Assembly: GCF_020400825.1 (NCBI RefSeq)
Contig: NZ_JAINVH010000050.1
Span: 1 to 37,381 of the forward strand
Length of the DNA: 37,381 nt
Direction: 5' to 3'
Source of the DNA: Streptomyces sp. HPF1205
GTDB taxonomy: Bacteria > Actinomycetota > Actinomycetes > Streptomycetales > Streptomycetaceae
Below the pieces are notes generated by a model, which saw only the letters and a program-made list of their open reading frames with translations, ran no database searches and had not been told where the DNA came from. The position numbers were made by a program, and so were the translations under genes. This document shows positions 1 to 6,838 of the stretch, piece after piece; positions within the stretch are counted from its first letter, which is position 1; every line of letters begins with the position of its first letter.

Positions 1-248
1 AGACAGCACTCTTCTACGAGCGCTTCGGCTGGCACACCCGCACCGAGTACGAGTCGTTCGTCTTCCGCTACGGCTTCGACCTGATGAACTGGCCCGGCTA
101 CCGGGTGCTCGCCGATGTCCGCGAACTGATGATGGTGCTCTGGATGGGGCACAAGGCAGCCATGGAGGAGAAGGCTGCCGCGGAGTTCGCCCGCCGGGTC
201 GAGACCCTCCGGAGTGGCGGTGAGCGGCGGGACTGGAAGCCGTTCTGA
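1..248 (+). CDS. Phosphotransferase (APH-like) family protein, C-terminal fragment
   Basis: The reading frame is open from base 3 to the TGA at 246-248 and enters from outside the window, so only about 81 C-terminal residues are visible. They read TALFYERFGWHTRTEYESF and so on, ending in RRDWKPF. The block WPGYRVLADVRELMMVLW resembles the C-terminal helices of Streptomyces phosphotransferases of the aminoglycoside phosphotransferase/choline kinase fold, where a 'YRVL.D.REL.M' segment follows the kinase core. The ATP and catalytic motifs (HxDxxxxN, DxD) would lie upstream and cannot be checked. The substrate cannot be inferred. Family assignment rests on recalled resemblance to this tail, so confidence is moderate; that the frame is coding is more certain. 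Confidence 0.6.
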   Translation, partial: TALFYERFGWHTRTEYESFVFRYGFDLMNWPGYRVLADVRELMMVLWMGHKAAMEEKAAAEFARRVETLRSGGERRDWKPF

Positions 249-340
249 GCGCCACGCGGTCGGGTTCGGGAGCCACCTCAAGCCGTACAAGGCTGCGGCC
301 TTCGCGGCGATCAATCGGTGGCTGTGGAAGCCATGCGTAC

Positions 341-772
341 CTACAGTTCGAAATCTCCGGCCAGGTCCTCCCAGGGGATATCGCGCAGTGCGGGATCAGC
401 ATCCTCCCCCGAGTGGACGCCTGGAGTGGGGTGGAACCAGACGACGGTGAGGGCGGAGCGGTACAGCACTGGGTCGTGGTCGGGATCGAGTGCCGTGGAT
501 TGGAAGACGCCGAGACAGGCCACGGCCGGCAGCACCTCGGCAGGCCCGAACGGGCCTGCTTCCTGGTCCGGGTATTGGCGGACGGGCGGAACGAGATGGA
601 CCGGCGTGGTGGAGAAGGCCCGCTCGGCGGACCGCAGAAGACCGTTGACCTTCAAGTCGTTGACGCGCTTGCACGGATAGCCCTCCAGCATTCCGCCATA
701 GGTCGAGGACAGCCGCAGATCAGAGAGCTCGATCGAGCGACCGGACGTGAGGATTACGTAGGTGAGCGACAT
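341..772 (-). CDS. Hypothetical protein (143 aa)
   Basis: This 143-residue reading frame starts MSLTYVILTSGRSIELSDL and lies just downstream of the XRE regulator on the same strand, 34 bases away, so the two may be cotranscribed. It has no signal peptide, membrane segment or cysteine cluster. The first 35 residues look like a small beta-rich domain with a conserved-looking STYGGMLEGYP turn. The rest carries aromatic and proline-rich stretches and an acidic end (DIPWEDLAGDFEL). I do not recognise the family. Competing frames over the same bases are rich in Arg, Ser and Pro and look like shadows, whereas this one has a balanced composition. A housekeeping or regulator-linked role is possible but unsupported. 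Confidence 0.6.
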   Translation of the reverse strand: MSLTYVILTSGRSIELSDLRLSSTYGGMLEGYPCKRVNDLKVNGLLRSAERAFSTTPVHLVPPVRQYPDQEAGPFGPAEVLPAVACLGVFQSTALDPDHDPVLYRSALTVVWFHPTPGVHSGEDADPALRDIPWEDLAGDFEL

Positions 773-806
773 CCTCGCACCCTACGTTTGAGATCAGCGG
801 TGTGCC

Positions 807-2195
807 CTAGCTCGCTGGGCGGCTGCCTGCGGCGGTCCACAGCCGGTGCTCCGCGGCCTGCTCGCTCAGGTCTCGTACGGGTGCGGTCTTCGCGTGCGGC
901 GCGAGGGCGGTGCGGAACTCGCGGAGGTAGCTGACGCAGCGGGCTGAGCGTAGTTGCTCGCCCAGGTCGAGGGCGTCCAGGGCTGTGCGGCATGCCTCGT
1001 CCACGTCGCCGGCCTGGAGGTGGGCGTCCGCCAGGACCATCGTGGCGAAGAAGTCGCTGCGGACGTGGCTGCCGCTCATGGCGTTGCTGGCATGCTCGAC
1101 CGCCTGCCGGGCCCGCTTCACGTCCCGGAAGCTGTGGGCGGCCTCGGCGGCCAGTTCGGCGTCGTCGAAGTACGTGATCCACTCGGGCTCGTCGGCGGAG
1201 TTGCGGCCGTCCAGGAAACGAGCGGCTTCCGAGAGGGCGTGTTCGCAGGCTCGCTTGTCGCCGGTGCGGGCCAGCGCGCGGGCTTCCATGGCGTGAAACT
1301 GCGCCATGAGGGTCGGCGTCGCCACTCCGGAGATGCCCATGCGGGCGGCTCGGGCGAGGGTGGCGGCCTGGGCGTAGTGGCCCAGGAAGGTTGCCTGGTG
1401 GCTCATCGCGGACAGGATGCTGCCAGCGAGCCGGCGGTCTCCTCCGTCCTGGGCGAAGCGGAGGGCTTGCAGGAAGTACCGCTGAGCGAGACCGTGGTGG
1501 CAGGCGTCGTAGGACATCCATCCGGCCAGAAGGGTGGCCTCGGCGACGGCGGAGAACAGCGCGCGGCCCACGCTCTCGGTGTACCGGCCGTTGAGCAGCG
1601 GGGCCACGTCGCGACTCAGGTACTGGATGACGGAGTGACGGGCGTGCCCGCCGCCGAAGCGGTCGTCCAGCATCGCAAAGGTCTCGCTCGTCGACTGGAT
1701 GATGGCGACATCCGCCAGACCGACCTTGATGCCCGTGCTGTCATCCGTGGTGCGTGCGGTGGGTTCTGGCGCCACGAGCCAGCGTAAGGACGCGTCGCTC
1801 CACGCGGGCTCGGACGGCTCCGACTTCAGCAGTGGCTCGTATCCGTGCAGGTCGGCGCGCCATAGCTGGTCGACGGTCGTGATCGCCTCGTCGGGGGTGG
1901 GCGGGTAGCGCACTTCCAGCAGGGAGGGGTCACGTCCGCCGGCGGGGTTCAGACCGAGCTCGGCGGCGCTGAGGCCGAGGGCCGCGGGCAGCAAGGTGGC
2001 GTAGAAGTCCTCCGGGGTGCTGTGCCCGTTCTCCCAGCTCGCGATGCGGCGCTTCACGCTGGAGTCGGCGGGCAGGGCTTCTCCGCTGCGGCGTGCCGCT
2101 CGGCGCAGCTCGCTGACAAGGCGTGTTTGGCTCCAACCGCGCTGCGTGCGAGCGGTTTTGATCAGGGCGCCGGTCTGCTGGGGGTTGGTGGCCAT
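807..2195 (-). CDS. XRE-family HTH regulator with TPR-like C-terminal region
   Basis: This 462-residue protein opens with a helix-turn-helix of the XRE/Cro class at about residues 9-65 (GALIKTARTQRGWSQTRLV, then VKRRIASWENGHSTP), the usual Streptomyces arrangement. Residues of about 150-440 are helical and alanine-rich with TPR-like repeats (for example QYLSRDVAPLLNGRY, AGSILSAMSHQATFLGHY, ALARTGDKRACEHALSEAA), as in tetratricopeptide regulators that sense a ligand or partner. It is probably a DNA-binding regulator of itself and of the divergent genes from 2445. The gap between them holds a perfect 17-bp inverted repeat at 2302-2350. The ATG at 2195 is the first residue of the HTH-containing frame and fits the family. 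Its ligand is unknown. Confidence 0.82.
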   Translation of the reverse strand: MATNPQQTGALIKTARTQRGWSQTRLVSELRRAARRSGEALPADSSVKRRIASWENGHSTPEDFYATLLPAALGLSAAELGLNPAGGRDPSLLEVRYPPTPDEAITTVDQLWRADLHGYEPLLKSEPSEPAWSDASLRWLVAPEPTARTTDDSTGIKVGLADVAIIQSTSETFAMLDDRFGGGHARHSVIQYLSRDVAPLLNGRYTESVGRALFSAVAEATLLAGWMSYDACHHGLAQRYFLQALRFAQDGGDRRLAGSILSAMSHQATFLGHYAQAATLARAARMGISGVATPTLMAQFHAMEARALARTGDKRACEHALSEAARFLDGRNSADEPEWITYFDDAELAAEAAHSFRDVKRARQAVEHASNAMSGSHVRSDFFATMVLADAHLQAGDVDEACRTALDALDLGEQLRSARCVSYLREFRTALAPHAKTAPVRDLSEQAAEHRLWTAAGSRPAS

Positions 2196-2301
2196 CTTCC
2201 TGGCTCCGGATGGTTCCGCCGTGACAACTGTGTCGTACTGACCACTCTACGTGGTCGGCGAGCGCGATTGCACCGATTTGCGGTGCCGTTGGGCCGGCCG
2301 G

Positions 2302-2350
2302 GGTGACGGGGGATGACGCACCCGGCCGTTCCTCGTCATCCCCCGTCACC
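2302..2350. promoter_or_regulatory. Perfect 17-bp inverted repeat in divergent intergenic region (candidate operator)
   Basis: Left arm GGTGACGGGGGATGACG (2302-2318) and right arm CGTCATCCCCCGTCACC (2334-2350) are perfect reverse complements around a 15-base centre. A further CGTCATC half-motif follows at 2354-2360. It sits between the divergent XRE regulator (start 2195) and the gene at 2445, a typical place for an autoregulatory operator. A transcript hairpin is the alternative, but there is no T-tract and no gene ends here. Confidence 0.55.
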
Positions 2351-2444
2351 TCTCGTCATCTGCACAGCTCAGGGGGCTGACGCCGAGTCTGGGGAGGCGG
2401 CAGGGAACGTTGCACTGCCGCCCGAACGGATGGAGGCCCATGAC

Positions 2445-2960
2445 ATGCAGCGGGTGGCAAGACGCGGCGTCCAGTGGCTGACGCTCGCGGCGGAGGATCC
2501 GGAGGACTGTCGTCTCGCCTGGCACAACGACCCCCGGTCGCCCTACCTGTTGCCCGTCGGTCGTGACTTCGACCTGGTGGCGACAGACCAGAAGGTCGGG
2601 ATGGAGGCGTTCGACCAGATGCGGCGGCGGGGGATGCCTCTCGGGCCGGTCATGGTGGATTGGGCGGCGCGGAAGATGGGGTTCTTTCTTCCGCCGCGCT
2701 CGCGTGACCAATTCGCCGGAACTCTCATGCGCGAGACACAGTCACCGCCTGAGCACCGGTACCTGACGACGGGGTCTTTCGTGGTCGTCCCCGGGCCCCT
2801 GACGCTTTCCCATGACCGTTACGAGTGGCTGAACCCGCCGGCCCATGAGCTGAACAGCTCGCCGCACCAGAGCATGGCGTTGGCGGTGATGCTCGCCGCC
2901 TCGGCGACGTTCATCGAATGCGCTGAGCGTTACGGGGAGGTGGCGGCCGATGTCCGGTAG
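2445..2960 (+). CDS. Hypothetical protein, possible Prim-Pol-like fold (171 aa)
   Basis: The frame is open from 2313, but the ATG at 2445 has a GGAGG (2432-2436) eight bases upstream, so I start there: MQRVARRGVQWLTLAAEDPE. Residues of about 15-60 (a Trp in CRLAWHNDP, then SPYLLPVGRDFDLVATDQKVG) resemble the start of 'bifunctional DNA primase/polymerase' N-terminal-like proteins common in Streptomyces, which have a W..P.....G..FD.V pattern. Only this section matches, and metal-binding acidic residues cannot be assigned with certainty. It heads a run of genes (2445-3524) transcribed away from the XRE regulator and overlaps the next gene by 11 bases. A replication role would be speculative; a regulator-linked conserved hypothetical is the safer reading. 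Confidence 0.6.
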   Translation: MQRVARRGVQWLTLAAEDPEDCRLAWHNDPRSPYLLPVGRDFDLVATDQKVGMEAFDQMRRRGMPLGPVMVDWAARKMGFFLPPRSRDQFAGTLMRETQSPPEHRYLTTGSFVVVPGPLTLSHDRYEWLNPPAHELNSSPHQSMALAVMLAASATFIECAERYGEVAADVR

Positions 2961-3240
2961 TGGCGGTGTTCCGGACGACGAAGCGAGATGGTCCCCGTTG
3001 GACAGTGGTGAATGGTACGCGGCTCGCAACGCCGTTGCCGCGCTTCGCGATGTGCTTATCGCGGCCGGAATGGAGCGGGACTTTCCTTACCTACGGGCTG
3101 ACCTGAACGCCTTCGGCCAGGGCCTCATCGAACTCGGCCGCATCTCGCCCGAGACGGCTGAACGGCTCGCCGAACTCATCGCGCTCGGACTCGCCGCCCA
3201 GCGCGAGGCACCGACGGATCACGTACGAGAGGAGGGCTGA
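2950..3240 (+). CDS. Small hypothetical protein, paralog A of a tandem pair (96 aa)
   Basis: This 96-residue protein starts at ATG 2950 with GGGGAGG nine bases upstream and overlaps the end of the preceding gene by 11 bases, which suggests translational coupling. Its core, NAVAALRDVLIAAGMERDF followed by LRADLNAFGQGLIELG and ETAERLAELIALGLAA, aligns without gaps to the core of the next gene (3246-3524). The two therefore look like diverged tandem duplicates. The shared pattern is AL..L..AG....F..L.AD.N..G.G...LG...PE.AE.LA.LI..G.AA. The predicted fold is alpha-beta-alpha with no membrane segment. The family is not recognised; it may encode a small partner of the upstream protein. Confidence 0.65.
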   Translation: MSGSGGVPDDEARWSPLDSGEWYAARNAVAALRDVLIAAGMERDFPYLRADLNAFGQGLIELGRISPETAERLAELIALGLAAQREAPTDHVREEG

Positions 3241-3245
3241 TCAGG

Positions 3246-3524
3246 ATGACAGACCCGAGCGGTGTCTGCGCAAAGCCGGCAGACATGCTGGCTCCAGGAA
3301 TCGCCTACGTACGAGGTTGGACGGAAGGCAAGAGGGGTGCCGACGCTTTGGCGGAAAAGCTGCGGTCGGCCGGCCTCGCACCGGAATTCCACAGCCTGAA
3401 AGCCGACGTGAACGTCCACGGTGAGGGTGTGGTCCGGCTGGGCGCTGTGCGGCCCGAGGCGGCGGAATTGCTTGCCCGCCTGATCACAGCGGGCATCGCT
3501 GCGGAAATGGCTGACCGCAACTGA
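3246..3524 (+). CDS. Small hypothetical protein, paralog B of a tandem pair (92 aa)
   Basis: This 92-residue protein starts at ATG 3246, with GAGGAGGG across the end of the preceding gene as ribosome binding site, only five bases after that gene's stop. Its core (GADALAEKLRSAGLAPEF, LKADVNVHGEGVVRLG, EAAELLARLITAGIAA) is a diverged copy of the gene just upstream. Conserved positions include the AG, the AD.N..G.G motif and the closing hydrophobic helix. The N-terminal 25 residues differ between the two. It probably belongs to the same operon (2445-3524). A heteromeric pair is one explanation for keeping both copies, but no function can be assigned. Confidence 0.65.
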   Translation: MTDPSGVCAKPADMLAPGIAYVRGWTEGKRGADALAEKLRSAGLAPEFHSLKADVNVHGEGVVRLGAVRPEAAELLARLITAGIAAEMADRN

Positions 3525-3657
3525 CTCTGGGGGTGTGGGCCGGAAATCCTGGAGATACCGGCTCATGCGTCAACGAATCGACCGGCTGAGCTGACGAGTG
3601 ACGGCGGCCGCATCTGAGGTGCCGGATTCGTCGGCAGAGTGAGGAAGTGCGCAAGGT

Positions 3658-4062
3658 ATGGAAATCAGCAACAAGGAAAGGGCTGCGACTGCTGTAGTGG
3701 TCTACCCCATCTGCGGCGAGCGGACCTATCTGCCCGCCGAACTCATGGGCAGGGCACTGGAGCTCGCCGCCGGTGGGACCGTGGGATCGGTCGACGTGGA
3801 GCGACAACTGCGCTGCACCCTTCAGGCCCACACCATTGGCGATCACTTCGCCTTCGTGGTGGAACTGGACGGCGGGCACGCGGGCTCGGTGTGGGCCCGG
3901 TGGACGCGGGGGCACTCCCCGGCGGGCGTCGTCGTACTTCCCGACTGCGAAGCCACCAGCGGCAGCACCGCTGAGCCCTGCTGTGAGTTCGCCGGCCACC
4001 CCGGTGGGCACACCTTCGAACTCGCCGACCCCTGGGCGTCCTCCGTGGTGGCGTCGCTATGA
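3658..4062 (+). CDS. Hypothetical protein (134 aa)
   Basis: This 134-residue frame starts at ATG 3658 behind GAGGAAG (3641-3647) and ends in a four-base ATGA overlap with the next gene, so the two are very likely translated together. It has scattered cysteines (PICGERTYLP near the start; ATSGSTAEPCCEF and a nearby His pair near the end) and a beta-rich middle (FAFVVELDGGHAGSVWARW). The composition suggests a soluble protein in which residues near the CC pair could bind a metal, but this is only a reading of the sequence. There are no membrane segments. I do not recognise the family. A 133-base gap separates it from the paralog pair upstream. Confidence 0.6.
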   Translation: MEISNKERAATAVVVYPICGERTYLPAELMGRALELAAGGTVGSVDVERQLRCTLQAHTIGDHFAFVVELDGGHAGSVWARWTRGHSPAGVVVLPDCEATSGSTAEPCCEFAGHPGGHTFELADPWASSVVASL

Positions 4063-4565
4063 GGACGCGGGCGGCGGCGCGTTCGTGGGCAGGACGAATA
4101 TCGGGAGCTCCGCGGTACGTGGGCGAGCCGTGCGGCGCGTGCGGCAGGCGCCTCGTTCTCTGCCTCCAGTGCGGCGCGGAACCGCGGTGCCTGCTCTGCG
4201 CGCCGTACCAGCGGCCCTCGGCCGAGGAGGAAGAGGAGTATGAACTCCGCCGGATCGTCCGTTCCCGTCCCGAGGTCGGGCTGTTGGGCGGGGTGCTGGC
4301 GGCGCTGCTGCCCGCCATGTTCGTCTGGGCGGGGATGACGTATGTCGTAGCCGGTGCTGCGAGGACGTTGAGCGTCCTGGCCGGAACCGTGGCGACCGGG
4401 GCCTACCTGGCCATGGGCGTCGCGATGGGCAAGGCACCCCTTCGAGGCGAGATACCGGCCTGTCGGATGGGTGACCCGACGCCGTACCACCGGTGGGAAC
4501 GCACGGGCACGCTCGCACTGCTGGTGCAGGTCGCCGTGATCTGCCTCGGCGCCGCCTCGAACTGA
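4059..4565 (+). CDS. Small membrane protein with cysteine-rich (zinc-ribbon-like) N-terminus (168 aa)
   Basis: The start ATG overlaps the previous stop (ATGA), which indicates translational coupling. Residues of about 23-50 hold three CxxC pairs (PCGACGRR, LCLQCGAE, RCLLCAP), typical of a zinc ribbon or rubredoxin-like knuckle. A short acidic stretch (AEEEEEYE) follows, then about three hydrophobic helices: VGLLGGVLAALLPAMFVWAG, a second around LSVLAGTVATGAYLAMGV, and a last at LALLVQVAVICLGA. This predicts a cytoplasmic metal-binding head on a membrane anchor. No specific family is recognised. It is the last gene before the non-coding, hairpin-rich stretch at the left edge of the AICE1 core. 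Confidence 0.62.
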   Translation: MRTRAAARSWAGRISGAPRYVGEPCGACGRRLVLCLQCGAEPRCLLCAPYQRPSAEEEEEYELRRIVRSRPEVGLLGGVLAALLPAMFVWAGMTYVVAGAARTLSVLAGTVATGAYLAMGVAMGKAPLRGEIPACRMGDPTPYHRWERTGTLALLVQVAVICLGAASN

Positions 4566-4629
4566 CCGAGCACTGAGCACAGCACTACCCGATGGCTGCC
4601 GTTTCCGGGTAAGGGCAGCACTCAAGACT

Positions 4630-4668
4630 CCGTACCGGCTCTGCCCTGGTCAGACGTGGCCGGTACGG
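4630..4668. repeat. 10-bp perfect inverted repeat
   Basis: CCGTACCGGC (4630-4639) and GCCGGTACGG (4659-4668) are exact reverse complements with a 19-base spacer. The repeat lies 65 bases after the membrane protein gene, so it could be its terminator (no T-tract) or part of an origin region. Confidence 0.45.
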
Positions 4669-4674
4669 GTTTCA

Positions 4675-4714
4675 GCGCCCCCAACGGCAAGTCTGTCAGG
4701 GTTGTTGGGGGCGC
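4675..4714. repeat. 11-bp perfect inverted repeat
   Basis: GCGCCCCCAAC (4675-4685) and GTTGGGGGCGC (4704-4714) are exact reverse complements around an 18-base centre, six bases after the previous inverted repeat. The closeness of the two stems suggests a structured region rather than chance. Confidence 0.45.
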
Positions 4715-4865
4715 CGACCCTCCTCGGCGACGCGTTGAAGTGAAGGTCTCCTGCGTGGGCTTCGCGCCGCACGGATCGCACGCCGGCGGCCGGAGAGTGT
4801 TGGGCCGGTGTCCTGCTCGGTCTGGGGTCGGGCATGGCCAGGGGGCCGTACGCTGGTTGGCAACT

Positions 4866-4888
4866 CGGGCAGGCTCTGGACCTGCCCG
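4866..4888. repeat. 8-bp perfect stem-loop
   Basis: CGGGCAGG (4866-4873), a seven-base loop, and CCTGCCCG (4881-4888). It is the third stem in the non-coding stretch left of AICE1. Confidence 0.4.
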
Positions 4889-5077
4889 CAATGTGTCCGA
4901 GTGGCCCCCTGGACTTGCCCGACGCGGGTCCCGGTCCGGGGAGGTGGCTCAAGACTCGTAGGTCGTCGGCCCCAGCCACGACGGCTCAACGGGGGTGCTG
5001 CGCGAGGGGCGGCCCGGCCGCCCGTCCGGGACTGGCGCCCCAGCGCCGCAGCCCGGGCGGGACGGCAGCGGCCGACC

Positions 5078-5117
5078 GGCGGCGCGAAGCGCCGCCCTTG
5101 ATAGACGTAGAGAAGGT
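5078..5117 (+). other. Candidate double-strand origin (nick site) of AICE1
   Basis: A perfect 8-bp stem GGCGGCGC/GCGCCGCC with a GAA loop (5078-5096) is immediately followed by CTTGATA (5097-5103), then GTAGAGAAGGT (5107-5117). CTTGATA matches the nick sequence known for rolling-circle plasmids of the pC194/pUB110 group, the group closest to pSAM2-type Rep proteins. AICE2 has the same arrangement at 21410-21461: a stem ending one base before CTTGA, then GTAGAGAAGGT. Shared position relative to each element's gene order supports a common function. A conserved terminator is the main alternative. Confidence 0.42.
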
Positions 5118-5154
5118 ATGAGCCACTGTCCGCGGCCGTCTCGGGCGGCTGACA

Positions 5155-5475
5155 TCACTTACCCCTGATGGCCTGTGCGACTTGGGCCCATGCCTGCAGG
5201 ATGGCGCGCCGTTGAGCGGGGGTAGCACCGTGCAGAGATTGGGACACCAGCAAGGCAGGGGGAACGACGATCACGGCGGCCAGGGCGACGACGGGCCAGG
5301 TGATCCTGTCCAGCCAGTGAGCGCGCGGCGTCTCGGGATGGGGATCCTCGGTCTTGCGCTTCTTGTCCCCCTCACCAAGCCGGACATTTTCTCCGGCCTC
5401 GGCGGAGTGGTTGTCCCTTCCGGCTGAGGTTGGTCGTCGCTTGCGGCGGGGCTTGCTGGCGGTGTTGGCGTCCAT
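5155..5475 (-). CDS. Small protein with one C-terminal membrane helix (AICE1)
   Basis: The frame extends up to 5586, but the first 37 residues are Cys/Ser/Pro-rich and unconvincing, so I start at the ATG of MDANTASKPRRKRRP (5475), giving 106 residues. The N-terminal half is charged and hydrophilic (RRKRR, GEGDKKRKTEDP). A single hydrophobic helix follows near residues 59-80 (WPVVALAAVIVVPPALLVSQ), then a short alanine/glutamine-rich tail. It is likely a single-pass inner-membrane protein with its basic part inside. It lies beside the GntR gene on the same strand, in the place where pSAM2-like elements carry small regulatory or immunity genes. Not recognised by name. Confidence 0.55.
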   Translation of the reverse strand: MDANTASKPRRKRRPTSAGRDNHSAEAGENVRLGEGDKKRKTEDPHPETPRAHWLDRITWPVVALAAVIVVPPALLVSQSLHGATPAQRRAILQAWAQVAQAIRGK

Positions 5476-5554
5476 CACCTGCCCATCGTGCCGCGTGACT
5501 CCGCGTCTCAAGCACGGTGTTGACAGATAGGAGTTGCTCGGGCAAGCCGGGGCG

Positions 5555-6295
5555 CTAGAGCGGGTACTGCAATTCCAAGTCATCACCGGGTAGTTGGAAC
5601 TCCTCCAGAATCAGGGGCTTCCCCGCCTTCCCGGTCGTCAGCCGCAGCACGTGAAGCAGCGGCACCCCGTCCGGCAGTCGTAGGGCCTGGGCTTGGTCCG
5701 GGAGGGGCATGCGGGGGCGGACGTACTCCGTGAAGTGGAGCTCGTGGCCCATGTCGGCGAACGCTGCGTACAGCTCGGGGGCCGCGGGCGGGGCCTCGGT
5801 CTCGTACTTCGTGCCGATCAGGACGGAGAACGGTACGTAGGTGCGGTGGAGCTGGCGCAGGCGGCCTTGGTCGGCGGTCTGCAGCGCGTCGTAGGTGAAC
5901 ATCGGCTCGCCTGGGGGGATGCGGAGCAAGTCGGCGAGGTCCAGCGGGGCGTCAGTACGGGTGATCGTGGCGTCTTCGGAGTCGGTCCACCGGATGCCGT
6001 CCGCCTCGACGTAGCGGCCCTCCGGGGTGCGGCGCACGCCGCGGGGGCGGGTGAGGCTGGGGCGCTTGTGGGGGGAGCGGGCGAAGGTTCCACGGCCCAT
6101 GATGGCCTCGACCAACCCGGCCGCCCGTAGCTCCGTCAGGCCCTGGCGGACCGTGGGACGGGTGACGCCGAACTGCTTGGCCAGGGCTTCCTCTGAGGGG
6201 AGCGGCTGGCCGGCCGGATAGGTGCCGTCCAGGATGCCTCGGCGCAGGTAGTCGGCGATCTGCCGGTACTTGGGCTGCGTGTTCTCCGCTGGCAT
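5555..6295 (-). CDS. GntR-family (HutC/UTRA) repressor of AICE1, KorSA-like
   Basis: This 246-residue protein starts at MPAENTQPKYRQIADYL; the ATG at 6295 has GGAGG just upstream, and the longer upstream frame is non-conserved. A GntR winged helix occupies residues of about 5-75 (YRQIADYLRRGILDGTYPAG, PLPSEEALAKQFGVTRPTVR, GLVEAIMGRGTFA). The C-terminal UTRA ligand-binding domain spans about 95-240 and ends LILEEFQLPGDDLELQYPL. In pSAM2 the GntR protein KorSA represses its own gene and the activator pra, controlling replication and transfer. This gene occupies the same position, divergent from the transfer operon. The 198-base divergent region holds two 19-bp palindromes (6391-6409, 6423-6441) that are its likely binding sites. 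Confidence 0.85.
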   Translation of the reverse strand: MPAENTQPKYRQIADYLRRGILDGTYPAGQPLPSEEALAKQFGVTRPTVRQGLTELRAAGLVEAIMGRGTFARSPHKRPSLTRPRGVRRTPEGRYVEADGIRWTDSEDATITRTDAPLDLADLLRIPPGEPMFTYDALQTADQGRLRQLHRTYVPFSVLIGTKYETEAPPAAPELYAAFADMGHELHFTEYVRPRMPLPDQAQALRLPDGVPLLHVLRLTTGKAGKPLILEEFQLPGDDLELQYPL

Positions 6296-6390
6296 CGGGC
6301 CTCCGCTGGCCTGGGCGGTTCTCCGTACGTTCGGCGCGACGGACGTCTGTCGGTCGCAAAGAACAGACTCCCCCATCTCGTGTCGCTTGA

Positions 6391-6409
6391 CAACCCGTAC
6401 TACGGGTTG
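6391..6409. promoter_or_regulatory. 19-bp palindrome, operator 1 for the AICE1 GntR repressor
   Basis: CAACCCGTACTACGGGTTG is a perfect palindrome around a central C (6400). It overlaps a perfect -35 box, TTGACA at 6387-6392, pointing toward the transfer genes; no clear -10 was found. Its core ACCCGTACTACGGGT recurs at 6425-6439, with centres 32 bases apart, about three helical turns. Binding here would block the promoter. Confidence 0.65.
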
Positions 6410-6422
6410 CGCTCTGGAATCG

Positions 6423-6441
6423 CCACCCGTACTACGGGTGG
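6423..6441. promoter_or_regulatory. 19-bp palindrome, operator 2 for the AICE1 GntR repressor
   Basis: CCACCCGTACTACGGGTGG is a perfect palindrome around C6432, sharing the 15-base core of operator 1. A weaker relative (CAATCCGTAGGTTG) lies at 6447-6460. The pair lies on the same face of the helix as operator 1, consistent with cooperative binding. Confidence 0.65.
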
Positions 6442-6493
6442 TAAAGCAATCCGTAGGTTGTCCTTCGGGTCGACACCAGAGGAGTTCTGAACA

Positions 6494-6838
6494 GTGGCAA
6501 CCCTTCCGATCGACACGGCGAAGTTCACGGGGATCATCTGCGCTGTTGCGCCTGCCCCGCGTGTCGCCAACCGCGAGACCGGTCAGCTCCGCGTGGACCG
6601 CGAGACCGGCAAGACGATGTACCAGGTGGGTCTCTGCCTGATGAGCGGGACCGCGGCTGAGGTCGTCAACGTGAGCGTGGCCGGCGAGCCGTCCGGCGTC
6701 CAGGTCGGCATCCCGGTGCAGGTGCGGAACCTCGTCGCCATGCCCTGGGAGAACGAGGGGCGGCACGGCATCGCCTTCCGGGCCGACGAGATCAAGCCCC
6801 TCTCCGCTCCCACAGCAGGAAAGGCGGCGGGCCAGTGA
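6494..6838 (+). CDS. SCO3933-family AICE regulatory protein (114 aa)
   Basis: The GTG start at 6494 has AGAGGAG ten bases upstream. The protein (MATLPIDTAKFTGIICAVAP, then a stretch with the paired motif RETGQLRVDRETGKTMY, and PWENEGRHGIAFRADEI near the end) matches the small proteins found just before the FtsK-like gene in Streptomyces AICEs. They are generally annotated as SCO3933-family regulatory proteins. AICE2 carries a homolog at 23717-24067 sharing the pattern TG.......TG, the hydrophobic middle and the GIAFRA ending. The stop overlaps the GTG start of the translocase gene (GTGA), so the two are translationally coupled. The biochemical role is not established. Confidence 0.75.
   Translation: MATLPIDTAKFTGIICAVAPAPRVANRETGQLRVDRETGKTMYQVGLCLMSGTAAEVVNVSVAGEPSGVQVGIPVQVRNLVAMPWENEGRHGIAFRADEIKPLSAPTAGKAAGQ

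Larger units (their letters stand above)
4566..5154. other. Non-coding, hairpin-rich stretch at left of AICE1 core (candidate origin region)
   Basis: No convincing gene is seen in these 589 bases; the frames present are Arg/Pro/Ser-rich shadows. The stretch holds three perfect inverted repeats (4630-4668, 4675-4714, 4866-4888) and, near its right end, a perfect 8-bp stem directly followed by CTTGATA (5078-5103). Such density of stem-loops next to a Rep-dependent element is what a rolling-circle origin region looks like. This is inference from structure only. Confidence 0.45.

Noticed and set aside
4656..5121. Short frames in the non-coding stretch left of AICE1
   Set aside because: All are Arg/Gly/Pro-rich, lack ribosome binding sites and overlap the inverted repeats.
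5476..5586. Upstream extension of the small membrane protein
   Set aside because: The 37 extra residues are Cys/Ser/Pro-rich, without a ribosome binding site; ATG 5475 is better.
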